The position numbers and the translations under genes are program-made. From positions 6,068,966-6,132,965 of the forward strand of contig CM040446.1 in assembly GCA_022749755.1 (NCBI GenBank): 64,000 nucleotides of DNA. Direction: 5' to 3'. A model generated the notes under the pieces. The model ran no database searches and had not been told where the DNA came from. It worked only from the letters and a program-made list of their open reading frames with translations. This DNA is from Azadirachta indica (lineage: Eukaryota; Streptophyta; Magnoliopsida; Sapindales; Meliaceae). Positions 47,771 through 60,273 of the stretch are shown here, piece after piece (within the stretch, counting starts at the first letter, position 1; every line of letters starts with the position of its first letter).

Positions 47771-47949
47771 AATACGAGAGATAGCCTAACCAGCAGCAAC
47801 CCAGAGCATGGGGAACGTAGACTTAGGCAAGAGATCTGTGCAAGCCTGCTTAAAAAGAATGGGAGACGAAGGGGTCTCGCCGTCTACCAACGTGACTAAA
47901 CAGGCTGTAATGGAGCAATCATATTTGGAACTTTAGCGCTTACATGTGA

Positions 47950-48305
47950 ACAGGATTTCAAACGCTTAGGGTGGAGGAGCTAGCGTAATCCTAGAATAAG
48001 GAACTAGCTTATGCTCTGCACTTCGATTACAAAGTAACTAATAACAAAGTAGAATATAAGGCATTATTAGCAAGACTCAATTTAGCCTTGTCAATAGGGA
48101 TAGAAAATCTCGAAGTAAGGGGAGATTCCTAGGTAGTGATGAATCAGGTTTTTGACGAATTTCAGACAAGATACGAACGCATGAATTCTTACTTGAGTAA
48201 GGTAGCTGAATTTGTGAATCGTTTTAGTGAATTGATAGTAACCTAAATTCCGCGAATGGAGAATACACAGGCAGATGCCCTGGCCAAGTTGGCTTCGACA
48301 CTGTA
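47950..48305 (+). pseudogene. Tat-type second RNase H (aRNH-like)
   Basis: Reads LHFDYKVTNNKVEYKALLAR, LNLALSIGIENLEVRGDS, VVMNQVFDEFQTRYERMNSY and PRMENTQADALAKLAST. This is a second RNase H of the plant/archaeal type, placed between the first RNase H and integrase. That arrangement is a hallmark of the Tat group. The acidic residues in the VEYKALLA and RGDS motifs are retained. Confidence 0.8.
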
Positions 48306-48439
48306 AAGGAAATTCCCCGAGATGATCCTTGGAGAAGTGCTATAGTGAAGAAACATGGGGAAGCAAGAAACATAGCTCAACCAGATCAGCATAGCACGTT
48401 AGGTTTTGACTTGGATGAATCAAATTTGGGAGTATATCT

Positions 48440-49615
48440 TTGAAAGAAAGCTGCCTTAAGAGAAAGAGGTGGTCAGAAAGATTAAGAGCAGATTTTCGCA
48501 TTATTCAGTGATTGACAAAGCATTGTACAGACGAGGACTTAGGCGTGTCAACGAGAAGGAAATGGATTACACAATTAGAGAGGTTCATACAGCTAGTTGT
48601 GGTAATAATGACGACGGCAGGTCCTTGGCGTATTGGATCCTACGTCAAAGGTATTATTACCGATATTATACTAGGATGGAATGAAGATGGCATAGTCTTA
48701 TTTGAGTTGTTAACTTTATGGGGATATCTCGAACCAACCCCCGAATAGCTAACTCCCTTATTCAGCCCTTAATCTTTTGTTCTATAGGGATTGGATTTGA
48801 TCAGACCACTATCGGCAGGATACATTCAATTAAAGTAAGTAATTGTAGTTGTCAACTATTTCATAAAGTAGGAAGAGACAGAGCTGCTAGTTGCTATAAC
48901 AGATAAGAAGACCACTGCCTTCGTAGAAGGAAACATAATCTATCAGTTCGGGATGCCAAACGTACTTACAGTTGATAACAGTAAGTTAATCGAAAATACT
49001 AGATTTAGAGAATTTTACGCCAACTTAAGTATTGACCTTACGTTCGTGTCTTTCACTCATACCAAAGCAAATAGGTAGGTCGAGGCGGTGAACAAGATTA
49101 TTAAGAAGGCACTAAAAAAGGTGACTAGATGATAAGAAGGAAAGATGGGTGGATGAATTACCTTAAGTCGTCTAAGTATATCAAACAACGACAAAAACAA
49201 CAATTGGTGAAACACCTTATTCGTTAGCGTTTGGTTGCAAAGCAGTGATTCTAGTTAAGATTAAGATAGCTTCGGTCAAAGTAAGTGCTTTGATGAAATT
49301 AAGAATAATGAGGCAATGGAATTGTGTTCGAATTTGTTAGATCAAGTGCTCATCAAGGTGATTGCCTATCAGCAAAAGGTAGTGAAGTAACATAATAAAA
49401 GAATACAATCGATGGCTTTCTGGGAAAGAGATTTAGTACTCCGACGAATTACTTAAAATACTAAGGTGCTCAGTAAAAGAGCTTTAGAGGATAACTAGAA
49501 GTTTCGTATGAGGTGATTAGAATTGTTAAGGTAGGAGTTTACAAGGTACAACACCCAAACTAGAAAGAGGTCAAGAAACTATAGAACGTAAAGATGTTGA
49601 AGAAATATTTCCCCT
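48440..49615 (+). pseudogene. Tat-type integrase
   Basis: The N-terminal zinc-binding part is partly seen (DYTIREVHTASCG; GRSLAYWILRQRYYY). The core reads GLDLIRPLSAGYIQLK, VAITDKKTTAFVEGNIIYQF, MPNVLTVDNSKLIENTRFRE and VEAVNKIIKKALKKV, so the D, D and E positions survive. The C-terminus ends MLKKYFP at about 49,613, the usual end of this pol. Stops and frameshifts are numerous. Confidence 0.8.
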
Positions 49616-49629
49616 AAGAAAATTACCGT

Positions 49630-49900
49630 TAAAAAAGATCTGACCCTAGTTCAAATCATAACTACTTGGTCAAGTTACTTAGATTTATCTTAAAAAAATC
49701 TAACCACACTTTAGATCGAACATTGGTGACTAAAAATTAGTTAAATTTTGGATCTATTCAAGAATTCTTGTAACAAGGTCTGACCTCATTTTAGGTCAAA
49801 CAACAAGCATCAAAAGTAATAAATTCCTTGTTTGAAGTAAATTGTTATCGTAAAATGAACTTACCTCATTTTGGATCAAAAGAAAAAATTTACTCGTAAA
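49630..49900 (+). repeat. Degenerate spacer repeats after integrase
   Basis: Four imperfect copies of a short word (TCTGACCCTAGTTCAAATC; TCTAACCACACTTTAGATCG; TCTGACCTCATTTTAGGTCA; ACTTACCTCATTTTGGATCA), spaced about 70-100 bp. Tat and Ogre elements commonly carry tandem repeats in the region before the 3' LTR. Confidence 0.55.
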
Positions 49901-50249
49901 GATATTGCGCTAATTTTGTATTTGACTTAAATTATGACAACCTTTTTATCATCAACATAATCTTAGTTTAACAAAGTCAAAATTAATATTTGATTAAAAA
50001 CAAGTCAACTACGCAAGATAGAAGGAAAAGAGAGAAAAGAATAAATTTGAACTTTCATTAAAAATATATATCCTTTTTTACAAACTTGTTCATTTACATA
50101 AGATATAAAATTACAAAAGAATCATAAAACCTAAGCATCATTCAGAGAAGATATTGTGCCAAAGGTCAAAGTTACAAAAAGAGACATGGTCGACTCAAGT
50201 TAAGCAGAGTCAGGATCCCGAGCAGGCTCCTTAATGAATATCTCTTCTG

Positions 50250-53200
50250 AACCCTCAGTTTTTGATCAAACAAGATATAGGAGATGAAGGTCATCAAAAA
50301 GCTAGTCTAGGTCAAGCTTCCTATACTTCTTTTGGAAGATTTTACAAGCTAGTTCTAGAGCCTTCTTTGCTAAAGCATCACATTGTTCTTTGGTATCAGC
50401 TCTTGCCTAAAAAGCTCATCTTTCAAGTTTTTATTGGAGTTAGCGAGATCCGCTACACGAGACCCAAGTTAAGACTCTTGAGTCTTGAGGTCGATAACCT
50501 TGTCCTCAAGGACACGATGCTCCCCTGTCCACTTATTCTTTTCTTCATTCAATTGGGCCTCGAGATCTTCCTTCCGCCTTTTTGCTTCCCTTAGTTTTCT
50601 CTCCAGCTCCTTCTTTTTTAAAGCCAGCTAGTCTATCAACTTATACAAATTGACATTAGTGATAGACCTTTTCTTTATACTTTCAACGTGCAAGGTAAAA
50701 GAATAGTAAAACTATATTAACCGAACAATGAGTTAGCTATGGTAAAAATACGAGTGAATAACAAATTAATAGATCATAGTGATTATCTTGCCAAACTATA
50801 CATGTTTTTTTTTTAAGGATAGTATTATTGCTGGCAGCCTCCACCTTTGAAGATAAAGAAGAGTTAATAGTTATGGCCAGATGGTTGATAGATGGGAGCA
50901 AGTGCTCGAATAAATCCCTCTTCTCCTCTGAAATGTCTGTCAATAAGAGGCTCTATTTCTTGACGACCTCCTCCTCTTCCACACGCTGCTTTATTGTTGG
51001 CCTCTCTTCAGTGCTTTTAAGCGCCTCAGCAGGTCACCTCTCCTTGCCCTTCGAAAGCTCCTTTCTGGTGTTCTTAGGACGTTGCTCAGCTTTTTTCCCC
51101 TTAATCTTGGGGTTGCTAACCTTTTTCTTGAGCAACCCGCCCTTGTCTGGCGTAAGCCTTTTAGGGCGTTCCTCTTTTCCTATTGATGAAGATTCAGGCT
51201 ACGAGTCTAAAGAGGAAAAAATGGACCCTAGAGAACTTAGCAACTTTCTTTTATCCTTTTTCAAAGCCCCTTTTCCTGCGTAATATAGGAAAAGGGGTCA
51301 GTATTCAAAGAAACAAGTAAGGAAAAGCACAAACTGATAGAGCACTTACCTTGGTTAGCAGAAGGGGTAATCTAATCATTATCGGTGGGAAAACCTTTCT
51401 CCGTTCAAAAAGCAACTTCTACCTCTTTGCGAGTTGGGGCGATCTTTATGAGCCTAATGCTTATCAGTTGGTCAAAAGAAAGTAAGGTCTTCTCATCAAT
51501 TTGGTTAATGCATCCTGCATCCATTTTTGACAAGAAAAGGGTGCCAAGGTTTGGCTTAAGACCCCAGGCAACTGCACAAACAAAGAAAAACTTCAGTAAG
51601 TTTTCAATAATAGTGTTTAGCAAAGAAAAATTAGATAAATGTTAGTTCTGGCAAGTATGGCATAGGGCTATATATGTTAGGAATGACAGACACTAATCCC
51701 CATCTACATAAAATCACCTATCCTTGTAATTCTTGTTACAGAAAGGATTGCCCGAAACCAATCTATCGGCCTTGGTGCGAGCCTGAAGATAGTAAAAGCC
51801 TGGGTTCATCTTCAATCCCTTCTTAAGCAGGAATAGGTGTTTTATTTCCCCTATGGTAAGTGAGATCTGCTTGGCTATGGCTCAAGTTACATATAACCCA
51901 GTTATGGTTCTCTACCCGTTCAGGTTTAATTGCTTAGGTGGAATTCCAAAGCCATATAACAAAGTAGCAAAGTACAGCTACAGAGGTAGTCAGGCCCCTA
52001 CGATGAATAGTTCTTTATTAAAGGCTACTTTATCACCCTTTGGGTGATTGGGATATTCGTTCGCCTTGGGCAACCTAAGGGTGGCAAAGTTGGAATTTGG
52101 TAGAGTTTCCTGAAGGCTATTAGGTCAGCCTTAGTAATACTGAAAGGAAATTTATCAGCCTTAAACAGGTTGTTTTCCCTAGTCAAGTCGAATTGAGGGT
52201 ATTGGATGGTAGAGGTTGGCTAATAGTAGTATAGAGGTCTTTTTTAGAGTCTGACTCATTCTGGTAATTCCTAGAGTCATTAAACCTTTCATCACTTATG
52301 TTCCCACTCTCATGTCTACTTAGAATAAATTGAGTTTCGATAATATTCTTTTACAGTACTACTTCATAACTGCTTTGTTCAGTGGAAGGATTGGAAGGGA
52401 TAGTTTGGTCAAGTTTGTTGGTGACCCTATTCACAAGGCTTTGGAGGACCTTCTGATCCCCCATGTGGGTTTTTTCAGGGTCCATTTCTCCCTGCATATG
52501 GTCAAAAGAATTGTCAAACAAAATTACTACTCAGGTTTATGGCAAAAAAATTTGAGGGCATTAAACATTACTAAGGGTTAGGCTTTCTTCAAAGGTATGG
52601 TTCCATGTCCCTAACAAGTTTGGCTCTAACTCTACGAGGAAGCCAGTTTCAGGCTTTGTAATCTGTTTCGGATAAACTTGTTAAACAAGTGTCAAATTTG
52701 CTCCCTAAGCCAATGGAATGTCTCTTATATCAAAATTTTCACGTCTTGCCATAATAGACCTAGGCAAATAGCAATATGGTCTGATCAATCTAGGGTTCAC
52801 CATAAGATAAAGCTACAATTGACTGTTTATTCTGGTCGGGGGAACATAGTTTGTTCAGCCCTAGGGTTACTATAAGTTTTCTAGGCTATAACCTATATTC
52901 GACCAAATTCCTGCTCAACTAAGAAAATTCGAGGCATCTAAGGTTAAACCCTAAAGTGATTTCTACAATTTTCATAAACTCTAAACTCTGTGCTATCATT
53001 TCAAAGCGAAAAGATAAATTCGATATTACATAACCAGAGAAAACATAAAGCAAGTTCGATAGGAATGGTAGATTTAAGGTAAAAAATGAGAACGATAAAC
53101 ATAATTGAAGGAAAAATGACTTACCAAAGCAAGAAAGTAGGCTGGAGAACCAGAAAAGAACGTCAAAAGTTGAGACGGAGGTTGCTCACGAACTGGAAAA

Positions 53201-53300
53201 ATAGTTTTACAAAAAGAAGCTTTGAAATCAATAGGAGATGCAAGAAGTAAAGTGATAAAAATAGAGGGAAGGGCAGAATTTATACCTATTCGCTCCACGC
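50250..53300 (-). pseudogene. Antisense ORF of the Tat-type element (Transposase_28-like)
   Basis: The minus strand between integrase and 3' LTR encodes a degraded protein in pieces. The core, about 52,190-51,720, reads ITKADLIAFRKLYQIP, LRLPKANEYPNHPKGDKVAF, then (with stops) YGFGIPPKQLNLNG and MNPGFYYLQARTKADRLVSG. This is the putative gypsy-type transposon family (Pfam Transposase_28) seen in plant gypsy elements. A lysine/glutamate-rich tail follows toward 50,750 (KGKKAEQRPKNTRKELSKGK). Function is unknown even in intact elements. Confidence 0.7.
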
Positions 53301-53726
53301 TGTAGTTGGGATAAACGGCTCTGATGATGCCACGAAATCATTTGTTGATGTGGCTTCTTTGTAGACACGATAGACCAGTAGCATCAAAATGTGTGGTAGC
53401 CAAATGAAGGGTTTGAAGGCGGTAACAATTGAGGGTATTAATGCATGTTAATTGCTAATGCAGGAATCAAGGTGAGACATAGGCACGTTTTCTTGCCGAT
53501 GGTGCTTCACTTGACCTTCAAAAGTCGTGGCGACACCATTGTGTTTAGATGCCAATAGATCCTTGGTTTCTGATGGCTGAACAAGATGTCTAATGTTTAT
53601 GAATAAGCATCTAGTTAAACAAGTTGTGGATCACTTAGCATTCTCATCGACAGAATGTTATTTAAACAAGATCTAAGTCGTTTAGCAAATTAAATTTTCA
53701 ATGAAAATCTTTTTTTCACTGTAAAC

Positions 53727-53735
53727 TGGGGGGCT
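53727..53735 (+). promoter_or_regulatory. Polypurine tract of the Tat-type element
   Basis: TGGGGGGCT directly before the 3' LTR; short, but in the expected place. Confidence 0.6.
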
Positions 53736-54152
53736 TGATATTTAAGAAATGGGCTCAAGCTTATAGGGTCAGCAAAGTTTTGTATCTGTCAAACTTAAGT
53801 GTCTGGTCATCTACACTTAATATCAAGTCAGTCGTTGTACATTTGGATCGGATCAGCTTGATGGAGATTATGGTCAAACACTCTATGAATGGAGCTTGAT
53901 TAGAAAATGATCCTTGCGAAGGAAAAAAAAGCCAAATTAGGGAAGTTTTAATTTTAGGCAAGTTAGGATTCTATGAAATACTTTCCAAATTTTATGTAAA
54001 TTCGGATTTCTAATACTACTCAAATAAGGAAAACCATGTATATACATATATATATTGAGCCTTGCAAAAAGGGAACAATAAGAAAAATAAAAAAAAAATT
54101 CTACAAGTATAATAAATCTTTCATTGTGTGATATCTACTTTTGCTATCAACA
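53736..54152 (+). mobile_element. Tat-type gypsy element, 3' LTR
   Basis: 417 bp from TGATATTTAAGAAATGGGC to GCTATCAACA, the partner of 43,267-43,662. Flanks are TTAGC on the left and TTACT on the right, so only the first three bases of a 5-bp target duplication agree. Confidence 0.9.
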
Positions 54153-55869
54153 TTACTGTTATTACTGTAGATCACTTCTATTCTTTTACCTACTTTGCTT
54201 TCAATTACTATTGGCCCATTACCTACCAGTGGCTATTGTTGCATGTTGACTATCTTTCTATAACAATAAATATAAATACTTTATGGACCAATAGAATTGT
54301 GACATCTAGAAGATACATGACAATAGATGGGAGATTGCATGAGAATCCAAGTCACCGTAAAATAGCTCTTTACTAGCTCACGATGACGATCGAGACGGAT
54401 GGAGTTGTTTCTGGTCAAGTGGTGGTCCTGGTGGAGATAGCTTCACACACACACACACATATATATCAGAACACGTTTTCTTTTAAGTGTTATTAGTTGA
54501 CTTATTGACTTAGGAGGATTGAAACTTCAACTTCTATATTTTTATATCCCAAATTTCTGTCATCATAGTCATTAAGGTATCTTATTAACTCCAATTTATT
54601 TGTCCATACTTATAAAAAAATAAAAAAAAATCTTTTATATGTAGCAATATATTCGTATTGACCGTTACTTGACTTAGGCAGTATTTTTTTGTTTAAACTC
54701 TAAATATGATTGAAATTTGAATTTAAAAAATTTGAATTTATATTTTTTTTTTTTTATTTTAAAATATTTGAAAATAAGTATTAAATGGTTATTTTGACAA
54801 AATAAAAAGTTTGAAAATTAATATTTTAATATATATACCTTTTTTAATAATATACTTATATTTATAATAATTTTAATGATATTAGCACAATAATAAATAA
54901 AAAAATTAATAAATTATATTAGTATGTACGTTTTTTTTTTGTTTGATACATGTTTTTTTTAAAAAATAATTTCTAATTGATGATATAAAATCAATAAAAA
55001 ATAAAATAAAATAATAAATCATATTATAATATAGTTGTAATTATGTAAATATATAAATTTATTATAATAATTAAAGTATAAAATAAAAAAGATTGAGAAG
55101 ACAAGTGGAAGGGATTCACAATATAAAAGAGAAAAGTAAAAAATTATTAACTAGAATTTTAATTTTATTAATAAATAAATTAATAAAATATAGGTATTTT
55201 AAAAAATAAAAATATTAAATTATTTAAATATTTACACATTTATATTTAAGTCAAAAATTTTAATTTAATTATATTAATATTTTTAATAAATATTCAACAT
55301 AAATTAAAAAAATAACTTTTAAACATATAAATAATTATATTCAAATTTAGTTAGAAAAATAAATTACTTTTTACTATGATTGAAAATTCAATTTGCTGTA
55401 ATATAATGCCCCACATATATCCAATTTCTATAGTTTTGTACCCCATAGTTTTGTGAAGTACTCATAAATTTACGTCAGTATCAATTAGTTAAAATATCTC
55501 ACAAATTGCTCTACATCAAGCAATTGCCATGACTCTTAAACCACGTAATGATTGCCTGCTATCATTTTATAAAATATTAATTAGTTCAATATAAATCAAC
55601 GTTATTTAAGTGTAGAAAGAGTTCCCAATATTTTATAAAATAATCTCCTAATTTTATGGAAATTTCAACCATAATTGTTTTGTTAAAAAGAACTGCTAAA
55701 AGAAAAGGAGAAATCATTGCAATACAATGATTATGCAACTCCTTATAACGAAACATTACTTGGCCGAATCATTGTTAAAAGGAAAGTAACATGTTTAGTG
55801 TTGTTTAGTCTGTTTTAAGTAATTATTTTTTTTTAAACATTTTATTTTATTATGCACGTTTAATGTATT
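54153..55869. other. Unassigned AT-rich region with a (CA)n run
   Basis: No gene recognised. A short (CA)n microsatellite is at about 54,445-54,463. From 54,700 to 55,400 the sequence is almost pure A and T. Confidence 0.5.
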
Positions 55870-57161
55870 TTGACATGAAAGATATGAAAATAGAGCATAA
55901 AAACATGTTCGCTAGCCAGCCATGAAAATCACAAATTTGTGTTTCCAGGACCAAAATGCAATCAAATGAGAACTAAAATGCAAAATCATCAAAATAGAGA
56001 TAAAATTAAAAATAATTAAACATATAGGGAGCTAAATGAAATTATGCAATAGGCATACTTTTCAAGTCACGTTCAGTGGGGGGCTGCCACGCTTGCCTAT
56101 AGCACTCAAGTAATACTGTAGTAACCCGATTTGCGTCATTTTTTTTTCTTTAGATCAAAATAAATTGTTAGATTTAGCGATATCCTAAATTTTTATAGTT
56201 TTCAATCATTAGTCACTATAACCGCTTTGAAGAAGGGAGTTATGCAGAGAGGAAAAAAAGGATAGAAAGAGGGAGAGAGAGATTTAAGCTAGAAATAGAG
56301 AGTGAAAATTCAAGAAAATAAAGGATAGATGTATGAAGTCTTAAGGATGGAAGCTCTTCAATTCTAATTTTATCTCTTTTCTTATTTTATTTCATCTTAA
56401 ATTGAATAATTTTTGTGTTTTTTAAGATTATGCATGTAATTGTTGAATTTTTAATTATTAAAATTAAACTTTATTTTATTTGTGACTAGACTTATTTTTT
56501 AGAGTAATAATTTAACCTATTATAAGTAGTTATTTTCTGTATCGTGTTATTCATGATTTAATACATAGCATTGAATATTTATCATAATTTTTAATGCTTT
56601 TAAATATTTAACTAATATTTAAATAAACTGCGAACTGATATGAATTGAGAGGTAATTATCAAGTTTAAACAGTGTTATAAGTATCATAAATTACATGTTA
56701 AACAATGATATACTAATATGATTTATGCAATTAAATTGAAAATTATTACTAATCGTAATGCACTTTTATTTTATTAATTTAACATTAAGATATAGTGAAT
56801 TATTAGGTGTAGAGTAGTTTTAATTGATTTCAAAAGAGACTATTAAAAATTAGAATAATTAACTAGTAATGCAAATATTAAATCAGAATAACATCATTTG
56901 AAGAATTAGATGCGACTAAGTACGATAAAATTATTAACCCTAGATTTTTCTAATAATTAAATCTCTTAATTAATTTATTAAGTAGTTAATTTTTATATAT
57001 TTTAATTTTTCACTTAAATAGATAACGGATTTCATCAAATAAATTCATAAATTAATTATCTTCAATACTTATTATATTAACACCTCTCATAGAAATGATA
57101 TTTCACTTATTACTATATTACTTGTTTACGATAATGTGCATCTGTACTACTAAATCATACA
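55870..57161 (+). mobile_element. Athila-type gypsy element B, 5' LTR
   Basis: Ends CTAAATCATACA, then a primer-site-like stretch. Its right 840 bp (from about 56,320, GGATAGATGTATGAAG) repeats at 62,211-62,909, which identifies it as an LTR. The left boundary is uncertain. Confidence 0.6.
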
Positions 57162-57169
57162 AGAATTTT

Positions 57170-57189
57170 TGGGTGCCACTGCTTGGGAA
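57170..57189 (+). promoter_or_regulatory. Degenerate primer binding site of element B
   Basis: TGGGTGCCACTGCTTGGGAA resembles the TGGCGCCGTTGCCGGGGA site of Athila elements, as at 34,990. Confidence 0.6.
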
Positions 57190-57299
57190 TTTTAATTTCC
57201 TTTAATATTGATTTGTGCTAATTTTGAATTTAATTTAAAGTCTAATTTTGTTTTTATTTCAAGTGTTTTTTTTTTTTTGTGCATGAGAAAAACAGGAAG

Positions 57300-57555
57300 T
57301 AATATTTTACTACTTTTTGATTACGAGATTGAGAGAACTTGTTGAAGGAATAAAAAGGAGAAGAGACAAGCATTGAGACAATCGTAAATTAGCACCATGG
57401 AACAGAATTTTGGCAATAATATTAGAGCCAAAGATCAATGAGCTTTAAAGGAAGATGTTATTCCAACAATTAATGAAGCTTCAACCGCATTAGAAAACAC
57501 ATCAGTCAAGTGACCAACTTTGAGATTAACCCAATCATTATTCAAATGATTCAAA
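57300..57555 (+). pseudogene. Athila-type gag of element B, N-terminal piece
   Basis: Contains EIERTC, then MEQNFGNNIRAKDQ, ALKEDVIPTINEASTALENT and NFEINPIIIQMIQTS. The last matches the motif that in element A reads FELKLILINMVQQNQ. The reading stops there, and the next gag residues are found 4.1 kb away at 61,692. Confidence 0.7.
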
Positions 57556-58479
57556 CCTCATAATAATCATATTTTTGTAAATAATATGTTAATGAAAATA
57601 TTGTTAATATAGATTTATTACATTAATGTAACATCATAAATTATACTATTAAAGTAATACATTAAATTAAATAGTAATAAAATAAAAAAAAAAAAATGTG
57701 TTAATATATATAACATTGTTAAAATAATTTATTAAATTCTAACATTTAATGAAGTGAAGATATTTGTATGTGTCTGTATATTATGATAAAATAAAGATAA
57801 TTATAATATAAATTTATTTATAATAAATAACTCCCAAGTGTTTAGTATTAATCTATTTCATATAAGGATGTAATTATTATATATATAATGTTTAATAAAA
57901 TATAATATATTTAAAAAGTATAGAGACTTTAACGATAATCATCTATATATAAATACATATATCTCAAAACCTAACCTAACCTAACTCTTCTCTTTTTAAT
58001 TTTGGGTTATTCTTATCTTTATTTTTATATTTATTCCTATATTTATTGACAATCTTCATATATAACCTAAAGTTTTGAAAAGTCTTTAGTAGTGCCCCTA
58101 GTAACAGCAAATCACCGTTAAAGTTAACACCATTAACGTTAAAAATGTAATTTAACAAGTGTTTGTAAAACAAAAAATTTATATAAGGGTAAATTTATAG
58201 TTGTACCATTTATTTGTATTTTTTGCTCTCTCTTTCTCTCTCTTTCTTGCTCACTTTCTGCTTCTTTTATGCTTCTTTTTCCTTAGATCTTCTTCCAAAC
58301 CTTCGTTTCCTAGCTAAAATGGTGGCAAGGCAAGACAATGGTGGCTCGCGAATAAAGTTGTGACAAGGCAGCAAGTGTGATTCACGCCAACATCTGAGGT
58401 CACCGGAAAGCCATCATATTCAAAATCTAGATTCATCTTTTTTCTTTTGTTTTGATGGAAAAAAATTTTGATTTCTGTG

Positions 58480-58840
58480 GCTTGGAGACTAGATTTTGAT
58501 TTTCTGTCGCTTGTGTTTGATTTGTTGCTTGAATTTGATTTTTTCTACTTGAGATTTGTATTTTAGTGCTTGAGTTTGATTTTTTTTTTGCTTGAATTTG
58601 ATTTATTCTACTTAAATTTTCTATCTTGTTGCTTAGGTTTTGATAGTTTCTACTTGGATTTGATTTTGTTCCACCTAGGTTTTATTTTTGTTTTTTGGAT
58701 TTTATTCTTTCTGCCCATATTGTATTTCTCTCTACCCAAATTTTATTTCCTTCTATTCAAATTACGTTCTTTGTTGCCTGGATTCTATTTTTTCTACATG
58801 AATTTTGTATTTTGGTTTTGGGTTTTTGATAATCCTTTAG
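58480..58840 (+). repeat. Degenerate minisatellite inside the MULE
   Basis: About a dozen imperfect 25-35 bp copies of a word like TTGCTTGAATTTGATTTTTT / TCTACTTGGATTTGATTTTG. The 94-codon open stretch at 58,570-58,854 is produced by this repeat (Phe/Leu-rich) and is not a gene. Confidence 0.7.
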
Positions 58841-59210
58841 ATATTTTTCTCTAAACAAAAATAATTATATTTAATTTTATTTAGAGTTGGTTTGTTAATT
58901 GAATTTAGATTGAAGAATTTTTAGGGTTTCTCAAACTGAGATGGATTTAATAATTTGGGTTTTGAGAGCTTGTCAATAATGGAAGATGAAGATATGTTGT
59001 TCGTTGTTGGTGCTTTACCTCAAGCTGCTCTTTGCTGCATTTTGAATTGAATCAATTGCTGGAAATTTTGGGAAACTAGTAGCATGGATGGCATTTGTTG
59101 TTATTGGAGTAACAGAGACAAGAAGGCCAGTTTGGTTGCAGCAAAGTTGAGAATTTCTATTAATTAATTAATTAATATTAAGTATTGGATTAAGTAAATG
59201 ATAATATAAT

Positions 59211-59240
59211 ATAACGATAATGATAATGATAATAATAATG

Positions 59241-59275
<35 letters not shown>

Positions 59276-59305
59276 GAATAAAGATAAGGATAAGGATAAA
59301 AAAAA
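59211..59305 (+). repeat. (GATAAT)n microsatellite
   Basis: Runs of GATAAT/AATGAT followed by AAGATAAGGATAAGGATAAA. Confidence 0.85.
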
Positions 59306-60224
59306 AATCACTTTATTTATTCATTTTATTTAATTAATTAATTTTTAACTTTAAAATATTAATTTAATTTGATTTTAATAATAATTTATTTATTTATTTT
59401 AAGAATAGATAGATTCCTTATATTGTATAGTTAATTTTGTCTTTTTATTGTACATGGAGTTATTTCTATCTTTGCACAGGTAATGTTAAATGAGATAAGG
59501 GTATATTTGTCTTTTTGTCATTTTCAGTTAAGAATAACGGTGATTTGCTGTTAATAGGGGCACTGCTGATGACGTTTTTAAAACTTTAGATTATATGTGA
59601 ACATTATTAATAAATATAGGGATAAAGTTGAAAATAACCTTTTAATTTTTACCCGCCGCCCTCTGTCCAAGCTCCAAGCACCAAACGCTATCGCTGCTTC
59701 TTCTCACTCGTGTCTTTCTCGCTGAATTTCTTCTTCTGCTCACGTCTTTCTCACCTGTTTCTTCTACTTCTGACAAGCAAGTTCGCTCAACTGGCAAATT
59801 GATGAGGATTAAAAGTTTTTTTTTTTTTTGTTATCTGAATTAGATAGTTTGATTACTGTGATTGGGATTTGTTTGATGATGGAAGTAGGTTTAGGAAGAT
59901 GAACTTGTTTTGAGAACTTGGAGTTTTGAAGCTATTTATGTCAAAATTAAGAATTCCTTAGCAAAATTATTTTGTAATAGTGTTTGTTTCTAACTTTGAA
60001 TCTGGAAATAAAAGAAATAAATATAAATAAAGATAGTGTTATTTTCTATTTATTTAGATTTGTAATTGTTTTTCTTAATGAGAAATTGTGGAATTTAATA
60101 AGAAAAAACACATTAATTTTCTAGATAATTTTAGAAGATGATTGCGTAGTAAAAATGTTTGATTGCTACTGTTTGATTTGGATTATATCTCTTTTATATT
60201 GCATGTTAATTGGGTTAATATTCT

Positions 60225-60273
60225 AATTGAAAAAGGGCATTTTACTAAACTTGTAAAATGCCCTTTTTCAATT
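60225..60273. repeat. Perfect 21-bp inverted repeat with 7-nt loop
   Basis: Arms 60,225-60,245 (beginning AATTGAAAAAGGGCATTTTA) and 60,253-60,273 are exact reverse complements around the loop TAAACTT. It would form a strong hairpin in RNA from either strand or a cruciform in DNA. Confidence 0.9.

Larger units (their letters stand above)
58004..59639. mobile_element. Non-autonomous Mutator-like element with long TIRs
   Basis: Left end GGGTTATTCTTATCTTTA and the reverse complement of the right end GGTTATTTTCAACTTTATCC continue as an inverted repeat for roughly 120-130 bp. Shared words include CCTATATTTATT, CTAAAGTTTT, GTGCCCCTA and AACAGCAAATCACCGTTA. The element is flanked by identical 10-bp direct repeats TTTTAATTTT (57,994-58,003 and 59,640-59,649). 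Long TIRs plus a 9-11 bp target duplication indicate a MULE. No transposase is encoded; the interior has a leader-like CT-rich stretch, a degenerate minisatellite and a gene-like segment of unknown origin. Confidence 0.75.

Noticed and set aside
50828..51283. 151-codon plus-strand ORF in the Tat element
   Set aside because: Ser/Leu-rich reverse reading of the lysine/glutamate-rich antisense ORF; the minus strand gives the sensible protein.
57968..57986. CCTAACCTAACCTAAC, telomere-like
   Set aside because: Only three copies and not the plant CCCTAAA unit; next to a MULE end, not a chromosome end.
58570..58854. 94-codon hydrophobic ORF
   Set aside because: Generated by a degenerate TTGATTTTG-type minisatellite; Phe/Leu composition follows from the repeat.
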